Source of the DNA: Micromonospora sp. PLK6-60
Lineage (GTDB): Bacteria; Actinomycetota; Actinomycetes; Mycobacteriales; Micromonosporaceae
Reading direction: 5' to 3'
NCBI RefSeq assembly: GCF_019890675.1
Contig: NZ_JAIOAA010000001.1
Location: 248,001 to 312,000 of the forward strand
DNA length: 64,000 bases
A program made the position numbers and the translations under genes. The stretch's first letter is position 1; each line of letters opens with the position of its first letter. The notes under the pieces were generated by a model. It was given only the letters and a program-made list of their open reading frames with translations, was not told the origin of the DNA and did not search any database. This document shows, piece after piece, positions 1-9,988 of this stretch.

Positions 1-65
1 TCGGTCCCACCGGCCGTCGGGGCCGACCGGTCGTCACCCGGGCCACCGGTCGGTGGCGGGTGCCC

Positions 66-71
66 TAGGCT
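66..71 (+). promoter_or_regulatory. Probable -10 box of the MFS gene
   Basis: TAGGCT fits the actinobacterial TAnnnT -10 pattern and lies 36 bases before the ATG at 108, leaving room for a short leader that carries a good GGGGAGG ribosome site. No clear -35 is visible, which is usual for these promoters. Confidence 0.4.
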
Positions 72-107
72 CGGCGGGTGCCCGCACGCCGGCACGGGGA
101 GGACGGC

Positions 108-1289
108 ATGGTGCGACGCGGCGCGGAGCCAGCACGGCGGGTGGCGGTGCTGCTGGCGCTGGCCGGCTCGGCGTTCCTGTTCAACACCACCGAGAACCTG
201 CCGATCGGTCTGCTACCGCTGATCGCGGCCGACCTGGACGTGCCGCTGCCCTGGGTGGGTTGGCTGGTCGGCGGGTATGGGCTGACCGTTGCCGCCGTCT
301 CGCTGCCGCTGGCCCGGCTGACCCGGGACGTGCCCCGGCGCGGGCTGCTCGCCGGGGTGCTCGCCGTGCTGGCCCTGTCCACCCTGGCCGGTGCGCTGGC
401 CACCGCGTACCCGGTGCTGTTCGGCGCCCGGGTCGCCACGGCGCTGGCCCAGGCGCTGTTCTGGGCGGTGACCGCGCCGGTGGCGGTCGGTCTCTTCTCC
501 CCCGCCGTGCGCGGGCGGGTGGTCGCGGTGATGTCGATCGGCGGCTCGCTGGCCGCCGTGGCGGGCGTGCCGGCCGGCACCTGGCTCGGCCAGCGCGACG
601 GGTGGCGGCTGCCGTTCCTGCTGCTCGCCGGGGCCGCGCTGGCCGCCCTGCTGGTGGTGGGTGCGCTGCTGCCCGGCAGCGCCCCGGAGCGCAGCCACGG
701 CGCGTACGCCTCGGCGCCGCACCGTGGCCGGTTCGCGCTGCTGCTGGTGGTCACGGCCGTCTCGGTGACCGGCATGTTCACCGCCTTCACGTACGTGACC
801 CGGCTGCTCACCGGGGCCCCCGGGTTCGACGCCGGCGCGGTCGGCGCGCTGCTGGCCGTCTTCGGCGTCGCCGGCCTCGCCGGGGTGGCCCTGGTCGGCC
901 GGATCGTCGACCGGCGGCCCCGGGCGGCGTTGGCGCTGACCGTGGGCGGGCAGGCGGCGGCACTGACCGGGCTCGGCCTGCTCGACCAGCGGGCCGCGGT
1001 GGTCGTGCTGCTGGCGCTGCTGGGCGGCACGGCGGTGCCGGTCTTCATGGTCACCCAGGCCCGGGTGCTGCACGTGACCCCGGGGCGCACCGAGCTGGGC
1101 TTCGCGGCCAACTCGGCGACCTTCAACGTCGGCATCGCGGCGGGCACGGTGCTCGGCGGGCTGATCCTGTCGGCCGTGGGCGTCGGGGCGGCCTTCGTCG
1201 TGGGCGGGCTGGTGTCGGCGCTCGCGCTGGCGGCGGTGCTGGCCGAGCCGGCGCTGACCGGCCGGCGGGCCGCCGTCGCCGCCGGCTGA
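108..1289 (+). CDS. MFS drug/metabolite exporter (Cmx/CmlA-like)
   Basis: A 393-residue, strongly hydrophobic protein with about 12 membrane segments, the usual size for a drug:H+ antiporter of the major facilitator superfamily. The segment beginning NTTENLPIGLLP and the loop motif LPLARLTRDVPRR after the second helix resemble the chloramphenicol/arabinose-efflux (AraJ, Cmx) branch. The start at 108 is chosen over an ATG at 78 because GGGGAGG sits 6 bases upstream. It is expected to sit in the cytoplasmic membrane and export a small molecule; the substrate cannot be read from sequence. It stands alone, followed by a gene with its own promoter. Confidence 0.85.
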   Translation: MVRRGAEPARRVAVLLALAGSAFLFNTTENLPIGLLPLIAADLDVPLPWVGWLVGGYGLTVAAVSLPLARLTRDVPRRGLLAGVLAVLALSTLAGALATAYPVLFGARVATALAQALFWAVTAPVAVGLFSPAVRGRVVAVMSIGGSLAAVAGVPAGTWLGQRDGWRLPFLLLAGAALAALLVVGALLPGSAPERSHGAYASAPHRGRFALLLVVTAVSVTGMFTAFTYVTRLLTGAPGFDAGAVGALLAVFGVAGLAGVALVGRIVDRRPRAALALTVGGQAAALTGLGLLDQRAAVVVLLALLGGTAVPVFMVTQARVLHVTPGRTELGFAANSATFNVGIAAGTVLGGLILSAVGVGAAFVVGGLVSALALAAVLAEPALTGRRAAVAAG

Positions 1290-1339
1290 CCGACGCCCTG
1301 GCCGCAGGTCACGGGCACCCGCGAGGCGTCCGTCCTTTG

Positions 1340-1345
1340 TAGGGT
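1340..1345 (+). promoter_or_regulatory. Probable -10 box of the beta-helix gene
   Basis: TAGGGT matches TAnnnT and lies 32 bases upstream of the GTG start at 1378, with GGAG at the right distance from that start. Confidence 0.35.
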
Positions 1346-1377
1346 GTCGGCACCTGATCACCTTCCCTGGAGCTGCC

Positions 1378-2586
1378 GTGGATCCCGCCGACACCCCGCC
1401 GTCCCGTCCCGCGCCGCCGCTGGGCGGTCCGCCCCGGCGGGTCGGCCGGCGCGCGTTGTTCGCCGGTGGCGCGGGCGCCGCGCTCGCCACCACCCTGCCC
1501 GGCCCGGCGGACGCGGCGGGTCCGCCGTCAGCAGCCGGCGTCGGCACGGGTGCGGCCGCCGTCGTGCGGGAGGCCCCGCTGAGTCTGCTGGACCCAGCGG
1601 TGGGCTGCCGCCTCGACGGCAGCGACGAGTGGGCGACGGTGACCACCGCGCTCACCACACTGCTGCCCGCCGGCGGCGGGGAGATCTATCACCCCGCCGG
1701 GCGGCTGGGGCTCGGCGCCGAACTGGTCCTGCCCAAGAACGTCACCTGGACCGGGGCGAACGTCGGCGGTTCGGTGATCTCGCCGGCCAACGGCTGGACC
1801 GGCCGGCTGGTCTCCACCGGCTTCCTCAACCACCTGCGCGGCGTGCAGTTCGACGGGCTGGGCACGTCCGGGGTGCTGCTGACCGTGCGCCGGGCCCGCA
1901 CCCATCTCGGCAACCTCTACCTGACCAACTCGGGCAGCCACGGCCTGGAGTTCGTCGGCACCGACGCGAACAACAGCGCGCACGCCAACAAGGTCACCGA
2001 CATCAACGTCATCGACTGCAAGGGCACCGGCGTGCTCGTCGCCGGCTGGGCGTACGACAACGAGTTCCTCAACACCTGGATCGGCCGGTGCCAGCGGGGC
2101 CTGCGGGTGCAGGACAGCGCGGGCTTCTTCGACAACCTGCACGTCTGGGGCTGCGTCGGCAACGGCGTCGAGCTGCGCAACAACGGCAGCCACAACCTGT
2201 TCCAGAACGTCTATCTGGAGAGCAACGGCGGCAACGGGCTGGACGCCTGGCAGGTCACCGGCACCCAGGTCGTCGGTGGGCGGCTGTGGCGCAACGCCGG
2301 CACCGGGGTCACCCTGGTGGCGGCGCCACGCACCCGGATCAGCGGGCTGGACTTCCACGAGAACACCCTGGAGGGGCTGCGCGGGTCGGACACCAGCCAC
2401 TGCCAGGTGCTGGGTAACCAGTTCTACGACGAGCGGGCGGCGAGGAAGCAGACCCGACCGATCATCACCACGGGCAGCAGCAACCACTGGATCGTCAGCA
2501 ACAACGTGATGCGGGCCGCCGACCACGCCGTCGGCGGGAAGTCGCTGGCCGGCGCGAACAACGTGGTGACCGGCAACATCGAGTGA
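1378..2586 (+). CDS. Tat-exported right-handed parallel beta-helix protein
   Basis: A 402-residue secreted protein. The N-terminus has a proline-rich leader, a twin-arginine motif GRRALFAGG, a hydrophobic Ala/Gly stretch and an ADA-type cleavage site near residue 48, indicating Tat export. The rest consists of short Asn/Gly-rich repeats (for example LRNNGSHNLFQNVYLESNGG) typical of the pectate-lyase superfamily beta-helix. The opening segment (DGSDEWATVTTALTTLLPAGGGEIYHPAG) resembles the N-terminal part of glycan-cleaving or tail-spike-like helices. Function is probably polysaccharide binding or cleavage outside the cell; I cannot identify catalytic residues. The GTG start has GGAG 7 bases upstream. 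It converges with the ABC transporter gene. Confidence 0.75.
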   Translation: MDPADTPPSRPAPPLGGPPRRVGRRALFAGGAGAALATTLPGPADAAGPPSAAGVGTGAAAVVREAPLSLLDPAVGCRLDGSDEWATVTTALTTLLPAGGGEIYHPAGRLGLGAELVLPKNVTWTGANVGGSVISPANGWTGRLVSTGFLNHLRGVQFDGLGTSGVLLTVRRARTHLGNLYLTNSGSHGLEFVGTDANNSAHANKVTDINVIDCKGTGVLVAGWAYDNEFLNTWIGRCQRGLRVQDSAGFFDNLHVWGCVGNGVELRNNGSHNLFQNVYLESNGGNGLDAWQVTGTQVVGGRLWRNAGTGVTLVAAPRTRISGLDFHENTLEGLRGSDTSHCQVLGNQFYDERAARKQTRPIITTGSSNHWIVSNNVMRAADHAVGGKSLAGANNVVTGNIE

Positions 2587-2603
2587 CCGGGGCCGCGTCG
2601 ACC

Positions 2604-2624
2604 AGCCCCGGCAGCGCCGGGGCT
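2604..2624. terminator. Bidirectional hairpin terminator
   Basis: A perfect 9-bp stem (AGCCCCGGC / GCCGGGGCT) with a 3-base loop lies between two convergent genes, touching the stop codon of the ABC transporter gene. No U-tract follows, as is common in high-GC actinomycetes. Confidence 0.5.
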
Positions 2625-4558
2625 CACTCCGGGGCGCCGGCCAGGTAGCCGCTGGCCTGCAACTCGAACAGCTCCCGGTAGAGGCCGTCGACGGCCATCA
2701 GCTCGTCGTGGGTGCCCCGCTGGACGAGCCGGCCGTGGTCCATCACGAAGATCTGGTCGGCGTGCCGGACGTTGGCCAGCCGGTGGGTGATCAGCACGAC
2801 GGCCCGGTCGGGGCGGCGGCGCAGGTGCTGGAAGAGCGCGTGCTCGGCGCGGGCGTCCAGCGCGGCGGAGGGCTCGTCGCAGATCAGCAGCCGGGCGTCG
2901 CGGTAGAGGCCGCGGGCGGCGACCAGGCGCTGCCACTGGCCGCCGGAGAGCTCCTGGCCGTTCTTGAACTCGCGGTCGAGCAGGGTGTCGTAGCCGAACG
3001 GCAGGTCGGCGATCATGTCGTGCGCGGCGGCGGAGCGGGCGGCCCCCTCGACCGTGGGGCCCGGTTGTCCCTCGCGGCGGTCGTGCCGCCCGATGCGGAT
3101 GTTCTGCCCGGCGGTGAAGGGGAACTTCCAGTATTCCTGGCTCATCACGGCGACCTGGGCGGCGATGGTGGCCGGGTCCAGCTCGGCGGTGTCGACGCCG
3201 TCCCACCGGATCGTCCCGCCGGTGGGACGGTAGAGGCCGGCGATGAGCTTGGCGAGGGTGGTCTTGCCGGAGCCGTTCTCGCCGACCAGGGCGACCACCT
3301 CGCCGCGCCGGATGGTGAGGCTCACCTCGTCCACCGCGGCGGTGTCGGTGTCCGGGTAGCGCAGGGTGACGGCGTCCAGCTCGATGGTGTCGAGGCCGCC
3401 GACCGGTCGGTCCGCGCCCTCGGGGACCCGTTCGGCGGCCCGGTCGAGGAAGTCCCGGTAGTCCTGGTAGTAGAGGGCGTCCTCGTAGAGGTTGTTGGTG
3501 GCGAACACCGCGATGCCGAGACTCGACCGGGCGGTCTGGAGGGCCAGCAGGGCGGTGGCCGCGGCGGCCAGCGCCACCACCCCGGTGAGCAGCAGCCCGG
3601 CCAGCACCGCGTAGAGGGCGAAGGCGGCGAGGCCGCCGATCGACATGCCGATCGCCCGGGTGACGCTCTGCTCGCGGGTCAGGCGCAGTTGCGCCCGGGT
3701 CTCGACGGCCATCATCCGGCGGTATTCGGCGAGCAGAAAGTCGCGCATCTGGTAGGCGCGGACCTCGGCGGCGGTGTGCCGGTTGGCCATCAGGTGCGCC
3801 AGCATCCACATCCGCCGGCGTCGGGTGATCCGGGCCAGCATGGCCAGGTATTGCCGGCGGGCCATCCGGACGGCGGTGACCGCCTCGGGCACCGCCGCGA
3901 GCAGCAGGCAGGGCAACAGCACCGGCTGGATCACGGTCACCGCCGCGGCGGTGGCGAGCACCCCGACCAGGCCGGTGATCAGGTTGACGGTGTGGTCGAC
4001 GATGGACGCGGCCTCGGCCATCCCCCGGTCGCGGACCCGGTCCATCTCCTCGGCGAAGCCGGCGTCGTCGAAGGCGGCCAGCTCGACGGCCGTGGTGGCC
4101 TCGAAGAGCCGCAACTCCACCGCGTAGTTGATCTGCGGGATCAGCCGGGCCTGGGCCCATCCGGCGGCGACGGTGAGGGCGCCCTTGGCGGCCACCGCAC
4201 CGGCGGCCAGCGCCAGCGCGGGCAGCGCGGCCCGGACCCGGTCCGGCGTGGGGCCGGCGGCGAACAGCTCCCGCAGCACCCCGGTGGTGGCCAGCAGGCC
4301 GAGGGTGGTCATCACCCCGGCGGCGAGGTTGAGCCCGATCGCCGCGGCGGTGTCCCGCCGGCTGGTCGCCCAGGCCAGGGTGACCGCCTCCCGGACCAGG
4401 TGCGGCAGGCGTCGGGCGACCGCGCGGAAGCTGGTGTGGGCGAACCGGGTGGCGTGGTGCATCCAGTGGCCGTCCTCCAGCTCGGGCAGCGCTATCCCGT
4501 CGTCCTCCGTGGGGGCGTCCGCGTCGGGGGCGCGGCGCGGGCCAATGACCGTCGCCAT
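2624..4558 (-). CDS. ABC exporter, fused membrane and ATPase domains
   Basis: A 644-residue half-transporter. The first ~360 residues hold the membrane domain (hydrophobic stretches near 80-130, 190-230 and 310-345). The ATPase domain follows, with Walker A VGENGSGKTTL, Q-loop MSQEYW, signature LSGGQ, Walker B LLICDEPSAALDA and a switch His in VVLITHRLANV. The arrangement is that of lipid, peptide or drug exporters that work as homodimers. An N-terminal cytoplasmic extension of about 60 residues precedes the first helix. The ATG at 4558 has a GGAGGAA ribosome site upstream. Substrate unknown; no partner half-transporter is adjacent, so a homodimer is likely. Confidence 0.88.
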   Translation of the reverse strand: MATVIGPRRAPDADAPTEDDGIALPELEDGHWMHHATRFAHTSFRAVARRLPHLVREAVTLAWATSRRDTAAAIGLNLAAGVMTTLGLLATTGVLRELFAAGPTPDRVRAALPALALAAGAVAAKGALTVAAGWAQARLIPQINYAVELRLFEATTAVELAAFDDAGFAEEMDRVRDRGMAEAASIVDHTVNLITGLVGVLATAAAVTVIQPVLLPCLLLAAVPEAVTAVRMARRQYLAMLARITRRRRMWMLAHLMANRHTAAEVRAYQMRDFLLAEYRRMMAVETRAQLRLTREQSVTRAIGMSIGGLAAFALYAVLAGLLLTGVVALAAAATALLALQTARSSLGIAVFATNNLYEDALYYQDYRDFLDRAAERVPEGADRPVGGLDTIELDAVTLRYPDTDTAAVDEVSLTIRRGEVVALVGENGSGKTTLAKLIAGLYRPTGGTIRWDGVDTAELDPATIAAQVAVMSQEYWKFPFTAGQNIRIGRHDRREGQPGPTVEGAARSAAAHDMIADLPFGYDTLLDREFKNGQELSGGQWQRLVAARGLYRDARLLICDEPSAALDARAEHALFQHLRRRPDRAVVLITHRLANVRHADQIFVMDHGRLVQRGTHDELMAVDGLYRELFELQASGYLAGAPE

Positions 4559-4798
4559 GGGTTCCTCCGGTGACCGAGGTGCGGGGCAGGGGCGAGCTTA
4601 CTGTCCGCAGTCGAAGAGTGTCACCGGGTGAGCGGCGTGTCGTACAGGTGTCGCAACGGCGTGTCTCCGGCCACCCGGTGGGGCGGGTGCGCGGTGTCGC
4701 GTCGCGCCGGCCGCTGGCGGGTGGCAGGCTGGACGGCGAGCCGGTGGTGGAGCGCGAGGCGCCGCCGGCGACCCGTGGCGAAGGAGACGATCGACCCG

Positions 4799-6433
<1,635 letters not shown>

Positions 6434-6443
6434 GCCACGCGCG

Positions 6444-6476
6444 ACGGCGGCCGGGTCCTCGCGACCCGGCCGCCGT
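6444..6476 (+). terminator. Strong hairpin terminator after pgi
   Basis: A perfect 13-bp stem, ACGGCGGCCGGGT paired with ACCCGGCCGCCGT, with a 7-base loop, starts 11 bases after the pgi stop codon and runs into TTTCG. Confidence 0.75.
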
Positions 6477-6493
6477 TTCGTGCGTACGAAAAG

Positions 6494-6506
6494 CTGGTCC
6501 AACCAG
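6494..6506 (+). promoter_or_regulatory. Probable GntR/FadR-type operator
   Basis: CTGGTCCAACCAG is an inverted repeat containing TGGTnnnACCA, the classic shape of FadR-subfamily operators. It lies 36 bases before the GntR gene start, directly beside two TTGACG hexamers (6507 and 6515) that could serve as -35 boxes. Binding here would let the regulator repress its own operon. Confidence 0.6.
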
Positions 6507-6542
6507 TTGACGGGTTGACGTGTCGGCCGTCACACTGCTGGC

Positions 6543-7244
6543 GTGGCCTTCGCCCCCGTCCCCCGCGCCTCCGTCTCCGACCACGTCTTCGCCCAGCTGC
6601 GCGACGCGATCGTCAGCGGCCGCTACCGCCCCGACGACCCGCTCCCCGGCGAGCGGGAGCTGGCCGGCGCCTTCGCGGTGAACCGGCACGCGGTGCGCGA
6701 GGCGCTGCGCCGCCTCCAGCAGCTCGGGCTGCTGCGGGTCAGCCAGGGCGGCGCCACCCGGGTCCTCGACTGGCGGGTGCACGCCGGCCTCGACCTGGCC
6801 CTGTCGCTGGCCCAGTCCGGCGACGTGCTGCCGGTGGAGAACCTGGTCCGCGACATGCTGGAGATGCGCGCCTGCATCGGCGTCGACGCGGCCCGGCTCT
6901 GCGCCGAACGCGCGCCGGACGAGCTGCGGCGCGGCCTCGTCGCGGTGGTCGAGGAGTTCGCCGCGCTCGCCCCCGACCTGCCCGCCATGGGCGAGGCGAA
7001 CATCGCGCTCTGGCGCACGATCGTCAACGGCTCCGGCAACACCGCGTACCTGCTGGCGTTCAACAGCCTGGTCGCCGGGGCGGTGGCCGTCGGCGACGTG
7101 CCGCCGGAGCGCCGCGCCGCCGAGCTGCTGGACGTCGCCGGGCACCGCCGCCTGGCCGAGGCCATCGCCACCGGGCGCGGCGCGGACGCCGGCCGGGAGG
7201 CGTACGACCTGCTCACCGCCGCCCTCACCACCCCCACCACCTGA
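6543..7244 (+). CDS. GntR-family regulator, FadR/FCD type
   Basis: A 233-residue transcription factor. Residues ~10-70 form the GntR winged helix (SDHVFAQLRDAIVSGRYRPDDPLPGERELAGAF then NRHAVREALRRLQQLGLL), and residues ~90-225 are a helical FCD-type ligand-binding domain. Thirteen bases separate it from the membrane hydroxylase gene that follows, and a lysoplasmalogenase-like gene overlaps that one, so the three probably form one unit. The palindrome at 6494-6506 suggests autorepression relieved by an acyl or lipid-related ligand. The ligand itself is inference from the neighbours. GTG start. Confidence 0.88.
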   Translation: MAFAPVPRASVSDHVFAQLRDAIVSGRYRPDDPLPGERELAGAFAVNRHAVREALRRLQQLGLLRVSQGGATRVLDWRVHAGLDLALSLAQSGDVLPVENLVRDMLEMRACIGVDAARLCAERAPDELRRGLVAVVEEFAALAPDLPAMGEANIALWRTIVNGSGNTAYLLAFNSLVAGAVAVGDVPPERRAAELLDVAGHRRLAEAIATGRGADAGREAYDLLTAALTTPTT

Positions 7245-7257
7245 AGGAAGGCCGAGC

Positions 7258-8085
7258 ATGATCCCCGCCGTGCTCTATGCCGTACCGGCGTTCCTGCTGC
7301 TCGTCGTCGTCGAGGCGCTGTCCTACCGGTTCGCGCCGGACGACGACGAACGCGGCTACGAACTGCGCGACACCGCCACCAGCCTCACCATGGGCGCCGG
7401 CAGCCAGGTGATCGGCTTCCCCTGGAAGCTGCTCACCATCGGCCTGTACGCCGGGCTCTGGTCGATCGCCCCGGTGCAGCTCTCCCCCACCAGCGTGTGG
7501 ACCTGGGTGCTGCTGTTCTTCGCCGACGACCTGGCCTACTACTGGTTCCACCGGGTCCACCACGAGGTGCGCTTCTTCTGGGCCAGCCACGTGGTGCACC
7601 ACTCCAGCACCTTCTACAACTTCTCCACGGCGCTGCGCCAGAGCTGGACGCCGATGACCTCGCTGCCGTTCTGGCTCGGCCTGACCCTGCTCGGCATCCC
7701 CCCGTGGATGATCTTCCTCCAGCAGTCGATCAGCCTGCTCTACCAGTTCTTCCTGCACACCGAGCGGGTCGGCCGGCTGCCCCGGCCGATCGAGTGGATG
7801 TTCAACACGCCGTCGCACCACCGGGTGCACCACGGCTCCAACCGGGAATACCTGGACCGCAACTACGGCGGCATCCTGATCGTCTGGGACCGGCTCTTCG
7901 GCACCTTCGAGCCGGAGGGCGCCACCGTCCGGTACGGGCTGACGAAGAACATCGGCAGTTACAACCCGCTGCGCGTGGCCACCCACGAGTACGCGGCGAT
8001 CTGGGCCGACGTGCGCCGCACCCCGTCGTGGCGGCACCGGCTCGGCTACCTGTTCGGCCGTCCCGGCTGGCAGCCGGCCCGATGA
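7258..8085 (+). CDS. Sterol desaturase / fatty acid hydroxylase family membrane enzyme
   Basis: A 275-residue integral membrane di-iron oxygenase. The histidine clusters that bind the metal are visible: HRVHH near residue 100, HVVHHSS near 113 and, after two more hydrophobic segments, PSHHRVHHGSN near 184. These match the fatty acid hydroxylase superfamily, which desaturates or hydroxylates sterols, carotenoids or acyl chains. AAGGAAG precedes the ATG. It lies in the putative GntR operon and overlaps the next gene by 4 bases (ATGA), so a lipid-modifying role together with that lysoplasmalogenase-like protein is plausible. Substrate unknown. Confidence 0.88.
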   Translation: MIPAVLYAVPAFLLLVVVEALSYRFAPDDDERGYELRDTATSLTMGAGSQVIGFPWKLLTIGLYAGLWSIAPVQLSPTSVWTWVLLFFADDLAYYWFHRVHHEVRFFWASHVVHHSSTFYNFSTALRQSWTPMTSLPFWLGLTLLGIPPWMIFLQQSISLLYQFFLHTERVGRLPRPIEWMFNTPSHHRVHHGSNREYLDRNYGGILIVWDRLFGTFEPEGATVRYGLTKNIGSYNPLRVATHEYAAIWADVRRTPSWRHRLGYLFGRPGWQPAR

Positions 8086-8768
8086 GGCGGGCCTGGCCGG
8101 TGCTGTTCGGGCTGGTCGTCGCGGTCGAGCTGGCCGGCGTCGCGCTCGACCAGCCGGCGTTGCAGTGGGCGGCCAAGCCGCTGCTCGCGCCGCTGCTGCT
8201 GGTCCGGCTGCTCGCCGTACGCCGGCACTGGGACCTGGTGGCGACGGGCCTGGTGTTCGCCACGGCCGGTGACGTGGCGCTGCTGCTGCCCGGCACGACC
8301 GCGTTCCTGGCCGGGATGGGGTGCTTCCTCGGCACCCAGCTCTGCCTGCTGGCGGCGTTCCTGCGGCACCGGCGGCCGCCCGTTCCGGCCGTGGCCGGCT
8401 ACCTGGCGCTGTGGGTCGCGGCGAACGCGCTGCTCTGGCCGCGGCTGGGCGAGCTGCGGCTGCCGGTGCTCGGCTACAGCCTGGCGCTGAGCCTGATGGC
8501 CGCCGCGGCGGCCGGGGTCTCCCGGCGGGCGGCGGCCGGTGGGGCGCTCTTCCTGCTCTCCGACGCGCTGATCGGCGCGGGCGCGGCCGGGCTGGCGCTG
8601 CCCGGGCGGGGGTTGGCGGTGATGATCAGCTACGTCGCGGCGCTGTACCTGTTGACCACCGCGTGGGCCGGGCGTGACACGCCTCGGCCGGTGGACGCGG
8701 CGTCGGCCTGGCAAGACGCCGAGCGCGACGACGTCCAGCGGGTCGTCAACGGTGCCAGGACGGAGTGA
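8082..8768 (+). CDS. YhhN-family membrane protein (lysoplasmalogenase-like)
   Basis: A 228-residue protein with about seven or eight hydrophobic helices. KPLLAPLLL near residue 31, TAGDVALLLPG near 60 and LFLLSDALIGAG near 165 are hallmark positions of the YhhN/TMEM86 family; the Asp residues in GDV and SDA are the conserved candidates for catalysis. Characterised family members hydrolyse the vinyl-ether bond of lysoplasmalogens. The start overlaps the upstream stop (ATGA), so the two are translationally coupled. Whether this organism makes plasmalogens cannot be told from the window, so another ether-lipid substrate is possible. Confidence 0.8.
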   Translation: MRRAWPVLFGLVVAVELAGVALDQPALQWAAKPLLAPLLLVRLLAVRRHWDLVATGLVFATAGDVALLLPGTTAFLAGMGCFLGTQLCLLAAFLRHRRPPVPAVAGYLALWVAANALLWPRLGELRLPVLGYSLALSLMAAAAAGVSRRAAAGGALFLLSDALIGAGAAGLALPGRGLAVMISYVAALYLLTTAWAGRDTPRPVDAASAWQDAERDDVQRVVNGARTE

Positions 8769-8859
8769 CCGCGCCGCCGACCGATCCGCCGTCGACCGAC
8801 CGGGACCGGTCCACGGCTCCGCCACGCGTCAGCTCAGCACCGTCGCGCGTCTACCGGGT

Positions 8860-8865
8860 TACCCT
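8860..8865 (+). promoter_or_regulatory. -10 box of a leaderless transcript
   Basis: TACCCT ends 7 bases before the ATG at 8873, the geometry expected for a leaderless actinobacterial mRNA. No ribosome site precedes that ATG. This decides the start of the next gene. Confidence 0.55.
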
Positions 8866-8872
8866 GGGCCAC

Positions 8873-9229
8873 ATGGACCCGATCCGTGCACTCCGCAGCT
8901 CGCGGGCGCCCTACGAGGCCCGCCCCGGGCGTCGAGCGGTCGTGGTCGATGACCTGAACGAGTTGCGGGGTCCCGTCACCGGGATCGTCGAGTTGCCCCA
9001 CCGCCTGTTCTGGCAGCCCGACCGGCATGTCGACCTCGACCAACCAGGACTGCTGGCGTGGATGTACGAAACGGTTCTCACCGAGGCCGTCCACCCCGAC
9101 GAACTACGCACCTGGCTGCACGGGTCCACCCTCACCCGACTCTGGCCCCAGCTGCACCTTCCTCGCGGCGTCCGGCGCACCTGGCAGGAGCGCCATCCGG
9201 GGCTACGCGGCCGGGACATCGCCGCCTGA
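8873..9229 (+). CDS. Hypothetical protein, candidate antitoxin of an AbiEii-like pair
   Basis: A 118-residue soluble protein that I do not recognise by domain. It has a basic N-terminus (MDPIRALRSSRAPYEARPGRR), then a mixed alpha/beta body with HRLFWQPDRHVDLDQPG and a basic C-terminus. The frame is open from 8765, but the leaderless -10 box at 8860-8865 favours the ATG at 8873. Its stop overlaps the start of a nucleotidyltransferase-like toxin gene (TGATG), so the pair is probably co-translated. By position it would be the antitoxin, but it does not show the winged helix of classical AbiEi, so this role is inference. Confidence 0.6.
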   Translation: MDPIRALRSSRAPYEARPGRRAVVVDDLNELRGPVTGIVELPHRLFWQPDRHVDLDQPGLLAWMYETVLTEAVHPDELRTWLHGSTLTRLWPQLHLPRGVRRTWQERHPGLRGRDIAA

Positions 9230-9906
9230 TGCCGCCCGCACCGGACCCGTTCCAAACCGCTGTGGCCCGTGTCGCGCTGGCCGCCGCCAGCCGTCACGGC
9301 TTCGCCCTGGCCGGCGGCCAGGCCCTCATCGCCCACGGCGTCGGCACCCGGCCCACCGAAGACGTTGACCTGTTCACCGACGTCGCCGGCGGCGTCCGCG
9401 CCGCCGCCGACGTGGTCCGCGTCGCCCTACTCGTCGCAGGCTTCGAGGTCGACACCATCGCCGACCCCAGCGAGCTGGACGAGGTCTTCTACGGCTTCGA
9501 CCAGGAGATGACCGAGTTCGAGGTCCGGCGGGACGCGCAGGTCGTACGCCTGCAACTCGTACGCTTCGCCCGCACCACCAGCCCTGTCGTGCTCGACATC
9601 GGGCCGGTGCTGCACCTCGACGACGTCATCGGAACCAAGGTCGCGGCCATGATCACCCGGGCCCAGCCGCGCGACTACGTTGACGTCGCAGCAGTCCTCG
9701 ACCGCTACAACCGGGGTGACCTGCTCACACTCGGCCGGCGCGCCGACCCCGATCTCACGGATGAAGAGATCCTCGACGCGACCCGACGGCTTGATCGGCT
9801 GCCCGACACCGCTTCACGCTCTACCGCCTCACCCCGGCGCAGATCGGCGTGGTGCGCAGCGCCTTCGCGGACTGGCCCCGGTGAGCCGACCCGTCGGCGA
9901 CGATAG
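9229..9906 (+). pseudogene. AbiEii-like nucleotidyltransferase toxin, C-terminus frameshifted
   Basis: A nucleotidyltransferase-fold protein of the AbiEii/AbiGii toxin class. The key motif GGQALIAHGVGTRPTEDVDLF has the GG and the D-x-D pair that bind metal and nucleotide (residues ~24-44). The reading frame as given runs 225 residues, but its last ~30 turn into a Ser/Arg-rich tail. In the +1-shifted frame, the same DNA from about 9812 reads FTLYRLTPAQIGVVRSAFAD followed by WPR and a stop at 9882-9884, a natural-looking family ending. One base has therefore been lost near 9808-9813 in the codons after LPDTA. Toxin activity may be lost or altered, or this is a sequencing error. Confidence 0.7.
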
Positions 9907-9976
9907 AAACCTATCAGCGCCGGCGTCGCCGCACCATCGGGTGGCCGGCCGACTGCGCAGCCGGGGGCCGATGGCC

Positions 9977-9982
9977 TAGCTT
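9977..9982 (+). promoter_or_regulatory. -10 box of a leaderless transcript
   Basis: TAGCTT lies 6 bases before the ATG at 9989, giving a leaderless mRNA for the aldo/keto reductase; no Shine-Dalgarno sequence is present. Confidence 0.5.
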
Positions 9983-9988
9983 CGCCGG

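Noticed and set aside
2708-4573. Long open frame opposite the ABC transporter gene (621 codons)
   Set aside because: Its translation is Gly/Val/Asp-biased with no domain, and codon third positions fit the minus-strand gene. It is a shadow caused by high GC.
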